From Cepaea hortensis (Eukaryota > Mollusca > Gastropoda > Stylommatophora > Helicidae): 64,000 bases of DNA. Position numbers and translations under genes: made by a program. The notes below the pieces were generated by a model, which was not told the origin of the DNA, searched no databases, and worked only from the letters and a program-made list of their open reading frames with translations. The stretch's first letter is position 1, and the number at the start of each line of letters is the position of its first letter. This document shows positions 22,456-33,624 of the stretch, one piece after another. The stretch spans positions 61,861,391-61,925,390 of the forward strand of contig OY992884.1 in assembly GCA_963921405.1 (NCBI GenBank), in the 5' to 3' direction.

Positions 22456-22795
22456 TCCATTCATTCAGTAGCATGTCCCTTGCAGAATATCTCTCCCATA
22501 ACAACCTTCTGGAAAACTTTTCAGTCATAAAGAAGATGTCCCGCATCCGATACTTCCATCTGCCACATCCTACACCCATTTTCTCTCTGGCCTTCCCTTT
22601 CTTCTTTTCCTGGGCATTTACCCTGGTATGGATGTTCTCTCCAAACTTTCGAGACATTCCAATTGACCAAAATATTTCACTTTTCTTTGATTTAGCGTCT
22701 TTAGAAGCCAACCCTTTTAAATATCCAGCTCTTGTCATATGGATGTATTTGGTCTTTTCTGTACACAAGATATTCTTATAACCCGTCTTTACCAT
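22456..22795 (-). pseudogene. LINE 3' terminal fragment
   Basis: The inverted tail (CATT) and GTAGCATGTCCCTTGC start the segment. A 115-codon minus frame contains TRAGYLKGLASKDAKSKKSE and, later, a KKGKAREKMG basic stretch, the C-terminal region of the LINE family at 8985-10345. Longer than the other two fragments but still lacks the reverse transcriptase. Confidence 0.65.
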
Positions 22796-24840
22796 TTAAA
22801 TTAAAACTTAATATAATATATATGAATATAATAATATTATAAATAATTTTCTCACACTGTCTTCCTATATCTCACTTTCCACAAATTTTTCCGGTTGTCA
22901 TATTTCCAGTTCTTTGTTTTCTCATGATGGCTGCTTCTTTCTAATTTTGTAATAAATTGTCTTTAGCCTCCCTCAAAATGTCCAGATTGCACATTTTGGC
23001 TGCCCAAAGTTATAAATATGGATTTCAATAGGTCATCAGAAATGCAACCTCCCTTACAAATTCCATTTCACTGTGACATCTTGTTTGTCACATTTTAACA
23101 TCTTGTATGTCTTTCATTGTGGCATCTTGCTTGTCCTAAAAACACTGCAGATGAAAGCTTTAGTATGGCCAATCTGTGGCGTATTTTTCAATAGATTTCA
23201 TTTTATCAGTAAATTATGTAAGGATCCCTTTTCATACGCCTTGAGGGATGGAGCATATGGTGATATCCACATATTTTTATAGGCCAATCCACACTCGAGA
23301 GGTGATGGTGGTGAATATCATGAATGCTGCCTTTACTTCCTTTTCTGGTACTCACTTTAGGCTAGACCGACCTTGGAGCCCAGATCAATTTACAAACTCA
23401 CCTTGATGGGAATTCAAACCCATGGCCAGTGGGCTGGCAGGCGAGAGTGCACAACACTACTGCACTTCTGATCGCATGATATACGGGTGATTTGACAGCA
23501 GACCAATTTTCGTTGGTTTTCATACAAAGGTATGAGTGCCAGCCTCTCAGAAACCAATGGCAAACTACTAAACATAAACTTGCTGAGAAATGACTAACAC
23601 CCAAAATATGTTGGGGTTGACTGCAGCATCATATAAGGAATATACAGCTAACATTTTTATTTAAATATGGAACTATTGTTACTTGTATAGTAAACGTAAA
23701 CAACATTGTTTATGCTCTTTCCCTCTTCAGATCCAATTGTTGATCTCTGATTTAATCTTTTTTCTTACTCTACACATGGTTCTCAGTAACAACATTGGCT
23801 TATGACTCATTAGATTTACTGTGCAATGATCTTCACATCTAAAGCCCATGGCACTTTGTTAAATTTATAAGTATGGATTTTAACAGGTCATTAAGCACAT
23901 ACCCAGGGTTATAAATGAGGCGACATCTTATCTGTCATGGAGACACTGAAAAACATTGCACATGAAAGCACTAGTAAGATAAACCCATTACTTGATAGCA
24001 TAACGCTCCCTCAGTATGACATGGATTCCTAGTCAATGTGACCAAGCAACGTATATCTGGATTCTTAATTTACACATGCTTTCATCTGACAATCCTCCTC
24101 CACTGTTGCAGTGAAGATCCAGGACAAAATGCTTCACACTGGCATCACAACACTTCAAATGGTCAGAACAAGTAGTTTATCTTTGGTCAGCTGTAATATG
24201 TTGAAGAACCCATTGTGTGCAGACCTTCTAATCTTCAAGGGCACTGATTATTGTCATCATAATTTACCCCCTGCCAGAAAGCTGTAAGGACAATTGCTTC
24301 CATACACTCAAATATGATTAGGATTTTTGTGACAGGATGCCCTGAACATGATCATTCATGTAACTTTGTCTCTTCACTCCTGAAAGCACAACTCTGAACT
24401 TCCCATCTAGCTTCTATCAACTGCTATTTCACATCAAAAGGCAAAGCACAATTTTGCTATCGAATGCACAACACCCATACACAAGTTATGAATTATTCTT
24501 ATTTCTCCAAAACCATGAATTCATTGTTAGTAATTGCCATTTTTGTGAGCTATTATAGTGGCACTATCTCTGCTGGTGACTACAATTGTGCACACACATA
24601 TGGAAACACGTCAATGTCACATTTTTGGTATAAGAAAACACATAAAATATTACTTTTCATACTACTATTTCATTATTTTTTGGGTGAGAATTTAGAGTGA
24701 TGTTATATTCTAGAATTCCAGAACATGTCAGACTAATATTTATTGCAATTAATCATAGTAACACAAGTTTTTGTACTTTGCACTTGATAAATATTTACAG
24801 AGAGTAAGACATGATGTTGAAGTTATTGTTCTTACATTTC
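22796..24840. other. Upstream region of the ankyrin gene, with repeat debris
   Basis: 22850-23270 repeats themes of the 21.4-kb debris. Around 23330-23640 there is a SINE-like segment (inverted B-box-like GAATTCAAACCC at about 23410 and ATGGCAAACTACT at about 23562). No promoter can be pinned. A 5' non-coding exon of the ankyrin gene is expected somewhere here. Confidence 0.4.
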
Positions 24841-24842
24841 AG
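24829..24842 (+). promoter_or_regulatory. Splice acceptor before the ankyrin/SOCS coding exon
   Basis: TTCTTACATTTCAG is a strong acceptor 14 bp upstream of the start codon, implying a 5' untranslated exon further upstream and an otherwise uninterrupted coding exon. Confidence 0.6.
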
Positions 24843-24856
24843 GTTAGAAACAGAAG

Positions 24857-27265
24857 ATGTCAAGACTTGCTGCTGCAGACACGATCCAATCAACAGAAGA
24901 GTGTCTGACACAAGAAGGAAGACCTGCTTCTGAAACCACGGGACTCAGCACAGGCATGAATGCAGCAGAGAGCATGCAACTGTCACATAGGGAACTCATC
25001 TCTGATGCTGTGTGGAGGAGAACAAATAAATATACATTTTGTGAAAGTGAACAAACACCCCTAGACACTGCAGGTCAAGCTTGCAATGTGAAATTTCTGG
25101 ATATAATTTTTGACTGTGTAGATTTAGATGAAGAAGTTAAGAACGGGATGGTCAGTGGTACCTACATAAACTTTTTTCACCGTAAATTTAGCCAGATTAC
25201 CAAAGATCAAGTTGCAATGGTCAAACGACTCTTGGAATTAGGAGCTGATGTGAATGGTGGGCAATCAGTTTTCCTTCTGTCTGTGGCAACTAAAGCTGGC
25301 TGTTATCCTCTGGTTGAGTTGCTCTGCCAGCATGGTGCTGATCTGAACAAGACAGATGAGACATTTGGGTATCCACCGTTATGTATCGCTGCAAAGGATG
25401 GTCATTATGACATGATTGAAGTGATGTTAAAATTTGGAGTCAACGTTCATGATAAAGTACGGTGGTGGTCACCAGTTAACCTTGCCCTTGCTCATGGCCA
25501 CATAGACTGTGCTAAACTTCTACTGCAGCATGGTGCAAAATTTGATGTCAAGAGTGCTTTAGGTAGACTTATACATAATGAGTGTGCAGCCTACACTAAC
25601 TTCCTAATTGTAGATTGCAGGCATGAAACTCAACAATATATTTGTAAACATCAGCAGGATTTGTTATTGTCAGCAGTAAGAGGAAGAAATATTGAATTCT
25701 TTAGCCATATTCTTGATATTGTACTTGACACTACGGGCAAGTATCCTTGTTTGGAAGAATTGTTAGCGAAGACAGAAAAAGGAGAAATTGCCTCATTTCT
25801 CATTCAGAAAGGAGCTGATGTAAATAAGGTGGTAGAAACATGTGGTGGCTATACTCCTCTGTATCTGGTTCTAGGTGGGAAAGATATATGCTACACATCT
25901 AAGCTACAGGTAGTTAAAGTACTGCTTGAAAATGGGGCTTCCCCTTATATTCGTGGTGACACGTCGCCATTAATGCTTGCGGCTTTAACCAACAACAGTA
26001 CAGATCTTCTTCAGTTACTATTAGACTATGGGGCTGACATTAACTGGAGAGACAGCAAAGGTGACACTGCTGTTTCCTATTCTATCTGTCAAGGTTGTGA
26101 TAGCAATGCTGAATTTCTAATCAGATGTGTTAAAGACAAACATTTTATCAACTCACAAAATAAAGAAGGATTGACAGCTTTGATGCAAGCAGCAAGATAC
26201 AGCAATGTAGCTGTGGTCAAGGTGGTGATAAATCACAACCCTGATGTGAATATGACAGATAACAATGGCAATACAGCCTTGCTGCACGCAATAAAGAGAA
26301 CCGAAAATGTTGACAATGGCAACGGGACTGATGACATTGTAACCACTCTAATTAATGCAGGTTGTGGCGTTAACTTGCAAAATGATGATGGTCTGTCACC
26401 ATTAATGTCGGCTGCAAACACATACAGCAAAGAGGTTGTACAGATTCTACTGGATGCAGGAGCTGACGTTAATGCCGTCAGTAAAACAGATAGGTCAACG
26501 ACAGCTGTGTCATACTTTCAGTCCATGTTGCATATTCGTAACAAAGATATAACAGCTTGCCTAGACATTTTCCTTGCTCAAGGTGCCTGTTTGTCTTATT
26601 TACAACCTAAAATGTTTCATAGAATTTTACTTTGTAACAACAGAAACACTATTGGTAAACTTGTAACAAATAGAACAGGGCCCATGACTGTAAGTTCAGA
26701 CAAATACTTTAACTTCTTCTCACCTGCTGGTCCCACATTTGATATATCTCCATTATGTACAGCAATGGTAAGTGGTAATGCATCCCTGGCTCGTCATTTT
26801 GTTGACATCATGTGGCTTACAAAATCTGATCTGACTTCACTAACGCATAACAAACCTGTTCGTTCATATCTGGAAAAGAAAAAATATACACAGTGTTTGA
26901 AACTGCTTGGTGAGATGTCTTCACAGCCAGTGTCCCTGTTCAGGCTGGCTTTTGTGGAAGTATCATTTGCTGTGGGGACAACCCCGGGCCGTGGGAACCG
27001 TGTCAACAAGCTATCTCTACCACAGTTGTTGAAAGACGAATTGTTGTTTAAATCCACTGTAGACTTTAAAACACCAACAATAGACAGGATTCCTTTTTGG
27101 CTTTTACCCTCTGATCTGTCTCGTGATATATATACCAGTGTGCTTGATTGCTGTAAATGCTGTCGGGAATGGCAAAATTTAAAATTGAAGCGTCAGTTTA
27201 GAAACACATATACATGTTTTACATGTGTTGAACATGGTTGCAGTAAATGTTTTGCAGTATTTTAG
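24857..27265 (+). CDS. Ankyrin-repeat protein with C-terminal SOCS-box-like motif
   Basis: 802 residues in one open exon. Residues about 115-560 hold roughly nine to eleven ankyrin repeats, many with the signature hairpin (LLELGADVN 125-133, LCQHGADLN 155-164, LLQHGAKFD 222-230, LIQKGADVN 315-323, LLLDYGADIN 387-396, LLDAGADVN 531-539). Residues about 690-732 fit a SOCS box: PVSLFRLAFVEVSF, then LSLPQLLKDELL, where the Leu-Pro stretch is the Cullin-contact part. Family knowledge: such ASB-like proteins act as substrate receptors of Elongin-B/C-Cullin-5 ubiquitin ligases, ankyrin repeats choosing the target. Unusually, about 70 residues follow the box, ending Cys-rich (CCKCC, CFTCVEHGCSKC). 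No signal peptide or membrane segment. The ATG follows a splice acceptor. Substrate unknown. Confidence 0.85.
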   Translation: MSRLAAADTIQSTEECLTQEGRPASETTGLSTGMNAAESMQLSHRELISDAVWRRTNKYTFCESEQTPLDTAGQACNVKFLDIIFDCVDLDEEVKNGMVSGTYINFFHRKFSQITKDQVAMVKRLLELGADVNGGQSVFLLSVATKAGCYPLVELLCQHGADLNKTDETFGYPPLCIAAKDGHYDMIEVMLKFGVNVHDKVRWWSPVNLALAHGHIDCAKLLLQHGAKFDVKSALGRLIHNECAAYTNFLIVDCRHETQQYICKHQQDLLLSAVRGRNIEFFSHILDIVLDTTGKYPCLEELLAKTEKGEIASFLIQKGADVNKVVETCGGYTPLYLVLGGKDICYTSKLQVVKVLLENGASPYIRGDTSPLMLAALTNNSTDLLQLLLDYGADINWRDSKGDTAVSYSICQGCDSNAEFLIRCVKDKHFINSQNKEGLTALMQAARYSNVAVVKVVINHNPDVNMTDNNGNTALLHAIKRTENVDNGNGTDDIVTTLINAGCGVNLQNDDGLSPLMSAANTYSKEVVQILLDAGADVNAVSKTDRSTTAVSYFQSMLHIRNKDITACLDIFLAQGACLSYLQPKMFHRILLCNNRNTIGKLVTNRTGPMTVSSDKYFNFFSPAGPTFDISPLCTAMVSGNASLARHFVDIMWLTKSDLTSLTHNKPVRSYLEKKKYTQCLKLLGEMSSQPVSLFRLAFVEVSFAVGTTPGRGNRVNKLSLPQLLKDELLFKSTVDFKTPTIDRIPFWLLPSDLSRDIYTSVLDCCKCCREWQNLKLKRQFRNTYTCFTCVEHGCSKCFAVF

Positions 27266-28184
27266 AAATTCAAGAACTCTGTGGTGAATAGGTCAAGCTG
27301 TCTATCTCACACACTGAAGATCATATGTTCATATTTAGATTGCATAATACAAATGATGAAGTGGGGAAACAGTTAACACCTTTAGCACACAAGGCAGTCT
27401 GCTTGACCACTTCCTACCACAGAGACTCCCTTGTCAACAATTAATGTATGTACACCATGAAATGATAGAATTATTTAACATGTACAGCACTATTATATCT
27501 GTTGATGGTTTCATTCAACTCATCTAAGTTCTCTTGTACCTTGCAGCATCGAGATGAAGCATAAACAGCAGGAGAGTGCCCATTTATGGGCTTCATATAT
27601 CAAGATTCCCATGGGCTCTGTTATTTCCTCTGTCCATCATTTACATAGTTGGCCTCTTCTTCTGATTCCATTTGGTTTGTACATCATTGCTTGATGTGGT
27701 GTAATGTTATTTTGGTGGCCGAACCATTTAACATGCTGGTTTCTAATGAAGCTTAGAGCTGCTATAACCTGCACTTTAATCCTGATTTCTTCATTTCTGG
27801 ATTTATCTTTTTGATACATTGAGTATTCTTCTCATGAATCTAATTTCCAGTGTTGTAATTTTTCATTTCTCTTTTTCTGTCACTGTTCAGATTTGCCATT
27901 GGTAGCATATAGTTTATAGGAAGATTGTGTTATTTCATGAATTTACTGTTAACAATAAAACTTGAAAAATATTATTTATTTTAAATGCATGTCAATGATT
28001 AATGTATGTACATAACGAATTGATATATTTATTTAACATGACTGATATTATTATTATTTCTGTAGATGGTTGCATGACTTTACTGTTAACAATAGACATG
28101 GTTTCTTTTTTTAAATGCATGTTTCCTACAAATTACCGTTGATGCATAATTGTATGTGAATTTTAAATAAAGACAAATGAAATA
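27266..28184 (+). other. 3' untranslated/downstream region of the ankyrin gene
   Basis: AATAAA at 27954-27959 lies about 690 bp after the stop. A diverged duplication is visible: TTAATGTATGTACA with ATTTAACATG recurs at about 27441 and 27998, and TTACTGTTAACAATA recurs at 27944 and 28080, so a 3' end was copied downstream. No other gene. Confidence 0.5.
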
Positions 28185-29329
28185 CTTTATGGCAATCATC
28201 ATTATCATCAAGTACCCTGCCACCTGGCGTAGGTGTTTATGGCTCTCTGAATCAACTCTGCTGATGATATTCCTCCATGCCACCTTCTCAATCCGCCCAG
28301 CATCATTTCTCTTGGTCTGCCTCTGCCTCTCTTCCCCTCGATCTTTCCAGTTGTCACAATGTTCTCCAATGCCTCTCATCACATGACCAAAGAAAGCTGT
28401 TTGTCTCTTTCTTATTGTTGTATATAGTGTTCTAGTTTCATTAGCCTCTTTCAGGCAATCGTTGTTAGTTACTCTGGCAGTCCAAGGAATTCGCAACATT
28501 CATCTTAAAAACCACATATCTGATGCTTATAAGTTCTTCCTAATTTATTCATTTACATTCCAAGATTCGCTGCCATACAGCAAAACTGGTTCTATATAGC
28601 ATTTTAGCACTCTCTTTCTTACAATCATTGATAGCGACTTATTGGATAAGATACTCTGCATTTTCTGAAATGCAGCTTTTGCCTTGCACTATTCTGCTCT
28701 TAATCTCTGTTGTACATCTTCCATCTGATGTTATAAATGCCCCTAGGTATTTAAAATTATCCACTTGGTTAAGAATTTTCCCTTCTATTTCAATGTCACA
28801 TTTTGGTGTCTCCATTTTCTTTTATATCAACATTGTTACTGTTTTCTTGATATCTGAGGAGAGTCCTTTCTGTGCATTCTCTATTACTACAATGACCAAC
28901 AATTGTTGTAGGTCTGTTGCATTATCTGCCACCAATACTGTGTCATCTGCATAGCTTATGCAGTTTATATTATATCCTCCGATTAGTATTCCTGGCTCTC
29001 GTTGATCTCTCTCATTATTACTTCGCTATATAGGGAGAAGAGATCCGGTGACAAGACACACCCCTGTTGTACTCCTTACTTTAACTGTTCGTAACTACCA
29101 TCTTTATTTCCCATTTTAATTGCTGCTACTTGGTTCCAGTATATATTCTTTATTATTCTTGAATCTTTCCCATCAATGTTGATATCTTCCAACATTTTAA
29201 TCAGCTCATCATGTTTTACTGTATCAAATGCCTTAGTATAATCTATGAAACACAAATAAACTTCTTTCTGTGAGTCTGTTGACCTTTCTATTAGTGTTCG
29301 TAATACTTATATTGCATTTTTTGTACCCT
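28185..29329 (-). pseudogene. LINE reverse transcriptase, C-terminal half
   Basis: Minus-strand reading gives, in order, an FIDYTKAFDTVKHDELI block (about 29250-29200), the YADDTVLVAD catalytic site (about 28955-28925) and the tail GHVMRG (about 28380) with RIEKVAWRNIISRVDSE near the end. Stops and frameshifts separate these, so it is a pseudogene. It belongs to the same LINE family as 14470-17840. The 5' continuation lies beyond two nested insertions, at 37036-37589. Confidence 0.8.
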
Positions 29330-29357
29330 TTCCTTCCATGCGGTTAGGCATTGAACC
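29330..29357 (+). mobile_element. (CTAA)-tailed retroposon A3, 5' fragment
   Basis: CCATGCGGTTAGGCATTGAA corresponds to CAACATGGCGGTTTGGCATT of copy A2. Element 1 cuts the retroposon here; the rest resumes at 36442 with ATTAAGGCCTGTGGCATG. Confidence 0.7.
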
Positions 29358-29605
29358 TGTAACGAAGCCAACTCATAACAGATGACTGGAGTCAGTTAGT
29401 TCTTTTGTACAAATACTTTATTCATCTTGATGGCAGCTGGAACCTAACGTGACGACCCTTCCATTCGGTATCTTGATGTTAACTGCCCCTTTGACAACAA
29501 ACTACGTCACGACTTGAGCATCCCTCCTCTCGTTCTCCTCTGATGCTCAATCGTGCTGTAGCCGTTTCCCATCTAAATACTCCCAATTCCCCCACTACTG
29601 TTACA
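29358..29605 (-). repeat. Element 1 3' LTR
   Basis: Begins TGTAACGAAG and ends CTACTGTTACA on the plus strand. Contains the inverted pair TTGAGCATC/GATGCTCAA, also found in element 2 LTRs. Confidence 0.95.
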
Positions 29606-29654
29606 CCTCCCTATTTTTTCTAAAGAATTTTTCCTCTAAAGGAAAAATTCTTTA
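29606..29654 (-). promoter_or_regulatory. Polypurine tract and adjacent perfect hairpin, element 1
   Basis: On the minus strand a purine run touches the 3' LTR. Directly upstream of it is a perfect 14-bp stem, 29621-29634 with 29641-29654, loop TCTAAA (plus strand). The tract would prime plus-strand DNA synthesis; the hairpin role is unknown but its position is shared by all three elements. Confidence 0.8.
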
Positions 29655-32600
29655 TTCCCAACTCTCTTACTCTATTCCCTCTTTTTCCTTAACTCCCACA
29701 TTTCCTCTAATCTTCCCCAAACCAACTCAAATTTGAGTATATATTATATCATTTAACCCTTCTCCCTGTCATATTGTCAATCTAGTAACCTACTATAAAG
29801 TATTTCCTCTTCATAACATAATAACACATATCAACTACATAATAACATCGAAAACTCAACTTTACAACTATATACAATACATCATAACACATATGGTTGA
29901 AATAACCACTCCTCCTCTTCATAAGAAATCTGCTTAAAAATTCAAACGCTGTACCTTTCTGGTACCAACTCCCCATTGTCTTCAACAACACTACCAACTC
30001 TCTACTTTCAAGCAACCTGAGAACACTCGCACATGATAGAAAGATAAGAAATCGGTGCGCACCGGAGATTCAAAGAAGAAGTAGAACTCTTCCACACAAA
30101 AACCACACTCAGCTAAATCACACACCTTTACCCCCTTTGTCATTTGAGACTTTATGTAATAAAGTCTAAAACAATTATATCTCCTACAGTACCACTCATT
30201 ATGGTAACAGTTTACGCTTCTATCTACAGCATCAAAAATACCAACCAAGTGTCTGTATATTATAGACACTACCAATTTTATAGCTCTGAACCTTACCTCA
30301 ATGTAATATTAACCACAAAACACGTCCCGAGGACACAATTAAAAATCAAGACCTGTTCCAATACACATCACCTCACATAATATACCTCTCTTTTAATCTT
30401 GCCCCCTTACTGTCCATTTATTATGGGCACATCTACTCAAACCTCCAGTTGTCAATTTATGCCGTTATCAACAGCAACCATGTACTGCTCCTAACTGCAG
30501 TCCGTATAACACGGACCCTCAAAACCCCATGTCATTTTGTTCTCAATGTACATTTCACACTTATTATTGTACTGTTATCTACAGTATCTAATCAAACATG
30601 GATTCAATTCATGTTTAATTATTTGTCTGGGGCAACACGTTACCCACTTCTTCTTCTTCAATCCCGTGTCTCTTATGAAAATACCCCATGGCTCTTTTGA
30701 CCCCCTGGAACTATGTTCAAAACTTTCCCCTCATTCATTAATCTTTTCTTCAATTAATGCTCCCTTAATTTCCCCATAACCATTTTACTTGTATATTAAC
30801 CCCGTCACTTAAGTATGGCCTATGTTTCCACAACTTAACCTCTCAACGCTGATTATCACAGCAACCTTGGTAGTAGCATATACATCAACTTGTTATTTAC
30901 AAGGAGAATATGTCTCTCTTCTAGTCCCCAGTAGTTTATTACTATATTCTGAACGAAGGTCTAAAATAAAGCCCCATGTATTGTCTTTATTCTAGACAAA
31001 ACCATGTAGATTAAACTTAACCTAACTAATTTCCAACATGTATTTTCAAACATACAAGACAATTCACTTAAATTATAAGTTAAGCGAAATAAAATCAAAA
31101 CAGAACATCATACCCCCCCCCCCCCCCCAAACTTTTTTACATCATTTATGTTTCCCCACATATTAATTAAAGGTATGAACTCATTCAAAGAAAAATATAT
31201 ATTAAAATAATACAACATACATCCTAACCTATTGTTAGTTAATACTACTGGTCTCTTTTACGGACCAATAGTTTGTACGTAAAAGTCTAAGAACACAATA
31301 ACCCTATTCTAGAATCAAATAACAACTATCATTTTACAGGACCAAATCAAGCAAAAAAAAAAAACATATTATACATGAGGCATTACAAACTCAAATTCAA
31401 CAAAAACAACTGTCTTCTCGCTAAAGAGAAGGTTTTCAAAAAATTATATAATTCACACAGAATTAATTACTTAAAGTGACCAAGCAAAATTGTCCTCCTA
31501 TACGAACCAATGTATCTCATATCTATTCACTCAAGTCATGCTTATTTTGTTATAAAACAAAACCACTCAATGCCAAGCATTAATGCCAAAATATATATAT
31601 ACATATCTGTTACCTACAGACCAACATATCGCGGAACAATACTTGTTCCCCTCAACCAAAATCACCACTCAACCAATTACCGTACCTTAACACACCAATT
31701 GTTTCCCTTGGATTTGTTCCAAGTATTTCTACAACTAATCATTATTATTACCGTTAACTACGGTATCTCCAGCCTCTTACGTCCAACAAAACTTTGTCTC
31801 TCACCAATACAACCAACTCTACTTTTAAGTTTCTCGTCTATCCGACGCAATTAACTAATCGCATCATTACTTTCCAACATCTCACCACGACTACTCTAAG
31901 CTAATCCTCAGGTCTCTCCTAGCACTCTTGTATCGTGACGATAATCAAACTGGTCACCCTTATCGGAACACATTCTCCAACATTCATTTAACTAACCTTG
32001 TTTACCTCTGTACCTTTCACTCCTTTTCCTATTTATCGGGACTCTTCCAGAACAGCAACCCACTCCACTTATAACTGACAGCAGAGCTCAGTTTTCTCAT
32101 TTCTCAGTGTTAGGCATTCTTGCTTCGACACATCCCTGTCAACAATACTAAACATATTTTATGAAACATAATTCAGAATGTTAACTCTGTTTCCGTCAAC
32201 CTGTCACACAACTTTCCTAATTTCTTTCCAACGTCAGATATTCTAACGAAACGACATCCCAATTCTCTAATCATGTTCTCTCTATCTCTCAATTTTCGCA
32301 TACTTTATTTTCCTCTTTTTATCAACGTCACGTATCAACCACTCTTCGTATATTCACACGGACAATGATACACAACCTCTCTCTCATCTCACTACTACTC
32401 TCGCATCACGACAACCTAACGTGTCCATACTATTACTTCAAAAAAAATTACTTTAGACGCCAATTCAACATTCCAGCAATCACTCACCACAATCTAAGCG
32501 TATCGACCTCCTCTACACACCTTGACACAAGATATATCAGCGCACTATTACATTTTATCTATATACTTCGCTTTAGGTGACATCACCAAACCTCACTCCT

Positions 32601-33624
32601 ACTTCACTCATCGCGACGAACACCTGTTTGTCTAGAACTATACTCACGTACGAACTCCTCGTACATGCATGCTGTACTTAACACTTGCCAACAGACTATC
32701 CATACTCGACGCACATATGTTTGTCTACATTTTTACAGCTACAAGAACAACGGATTATCAGACAAACTACTTCAACACTCAACAGGACTTTCACAACTTA
32801 TTTCTACTTTTCTCACTCATCCTCTCTTTTTCAAAGGTCATAACGTAAGCATTATCTCTCGCAAACTATAACTCTCTTACACACTAACCAGCACTATCAA
32901 CGATCTCTTATAACCAATTTCACTCCGACGAGCCACTAACCTCGTAACTATCATTCTATACTTCTCCACACAACGAGTTTCTCATATTTAATCAGCTCTT
33001 CCTTCTCCGCAAGCATGACGTAATTACTTCATCCCTCTCACCAAGAACTCGTATTCTTCAATCATCAACTTCTACAGTCTTTTACTCTTAATATTCTCGC
33101 GTTCAACTGGCTATTTCACACATGATATCCAATTCCTCCTCAATCTGTATCTCTTCACTAGACACTCTCGGCCCAGCCGTAAACAACACCACACCTACTT
33201 CTCAATCTACCAAACAAAACTATCTCAGACTTCATGTCACAGCTCTGAGTCGAACCATCCATACTTATTTTATCCCACTCTCTACTAATTATGTGCTGAA
33301 TCTACCCTACTTTAATCACTCCATTTATACATCACTCAATGTGACTAACTCACTGTATCTATTCATTCTGGACAAAGGACTATTTTAATTTCTACTCTTC
33401 CTACATCACCACTAAACACAATATATCCTAATTCTGTATTACGTATCCACGTAAAATCTCATTTGCCGTAACTCTCTATCCTCAAAAACACTATTGCCTA
33501 CCTTGTATCATGTGATGCCACACCAAACAATTTCCTTTGTCTATTTTAGACAGCTCATATATCTATGTGCTCAAACCGCAATTCTTCCAAAACAATTCCA
33601 TTTTCCTTCCTCACCCAAATAATG
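29655..33624 (-). other. Element 1 non-coding interior with conserved hairpins
   Basis: No long frame. Blocks collinear with elements 2 and 3 include the palindrome CGGTGCGCACCG (30053-30064) and hairpins at 30147-30167, 30249-30269, 30500-30516, 30570-30586, 30594-30616, 31244-31272 and 31749-31765. A 16-C run lies at 31113-31128 (G run in the transcript). Confidence 0.75.

Noticed and set aside
29606..33624. Hidden pol gene in element 1 interior
   Set aside because: Read on both strands: only short frames, no YADD/FADD, no DTG-type protease, no HHCC or DDE pattern seen. Elements 2 and 3 agree.
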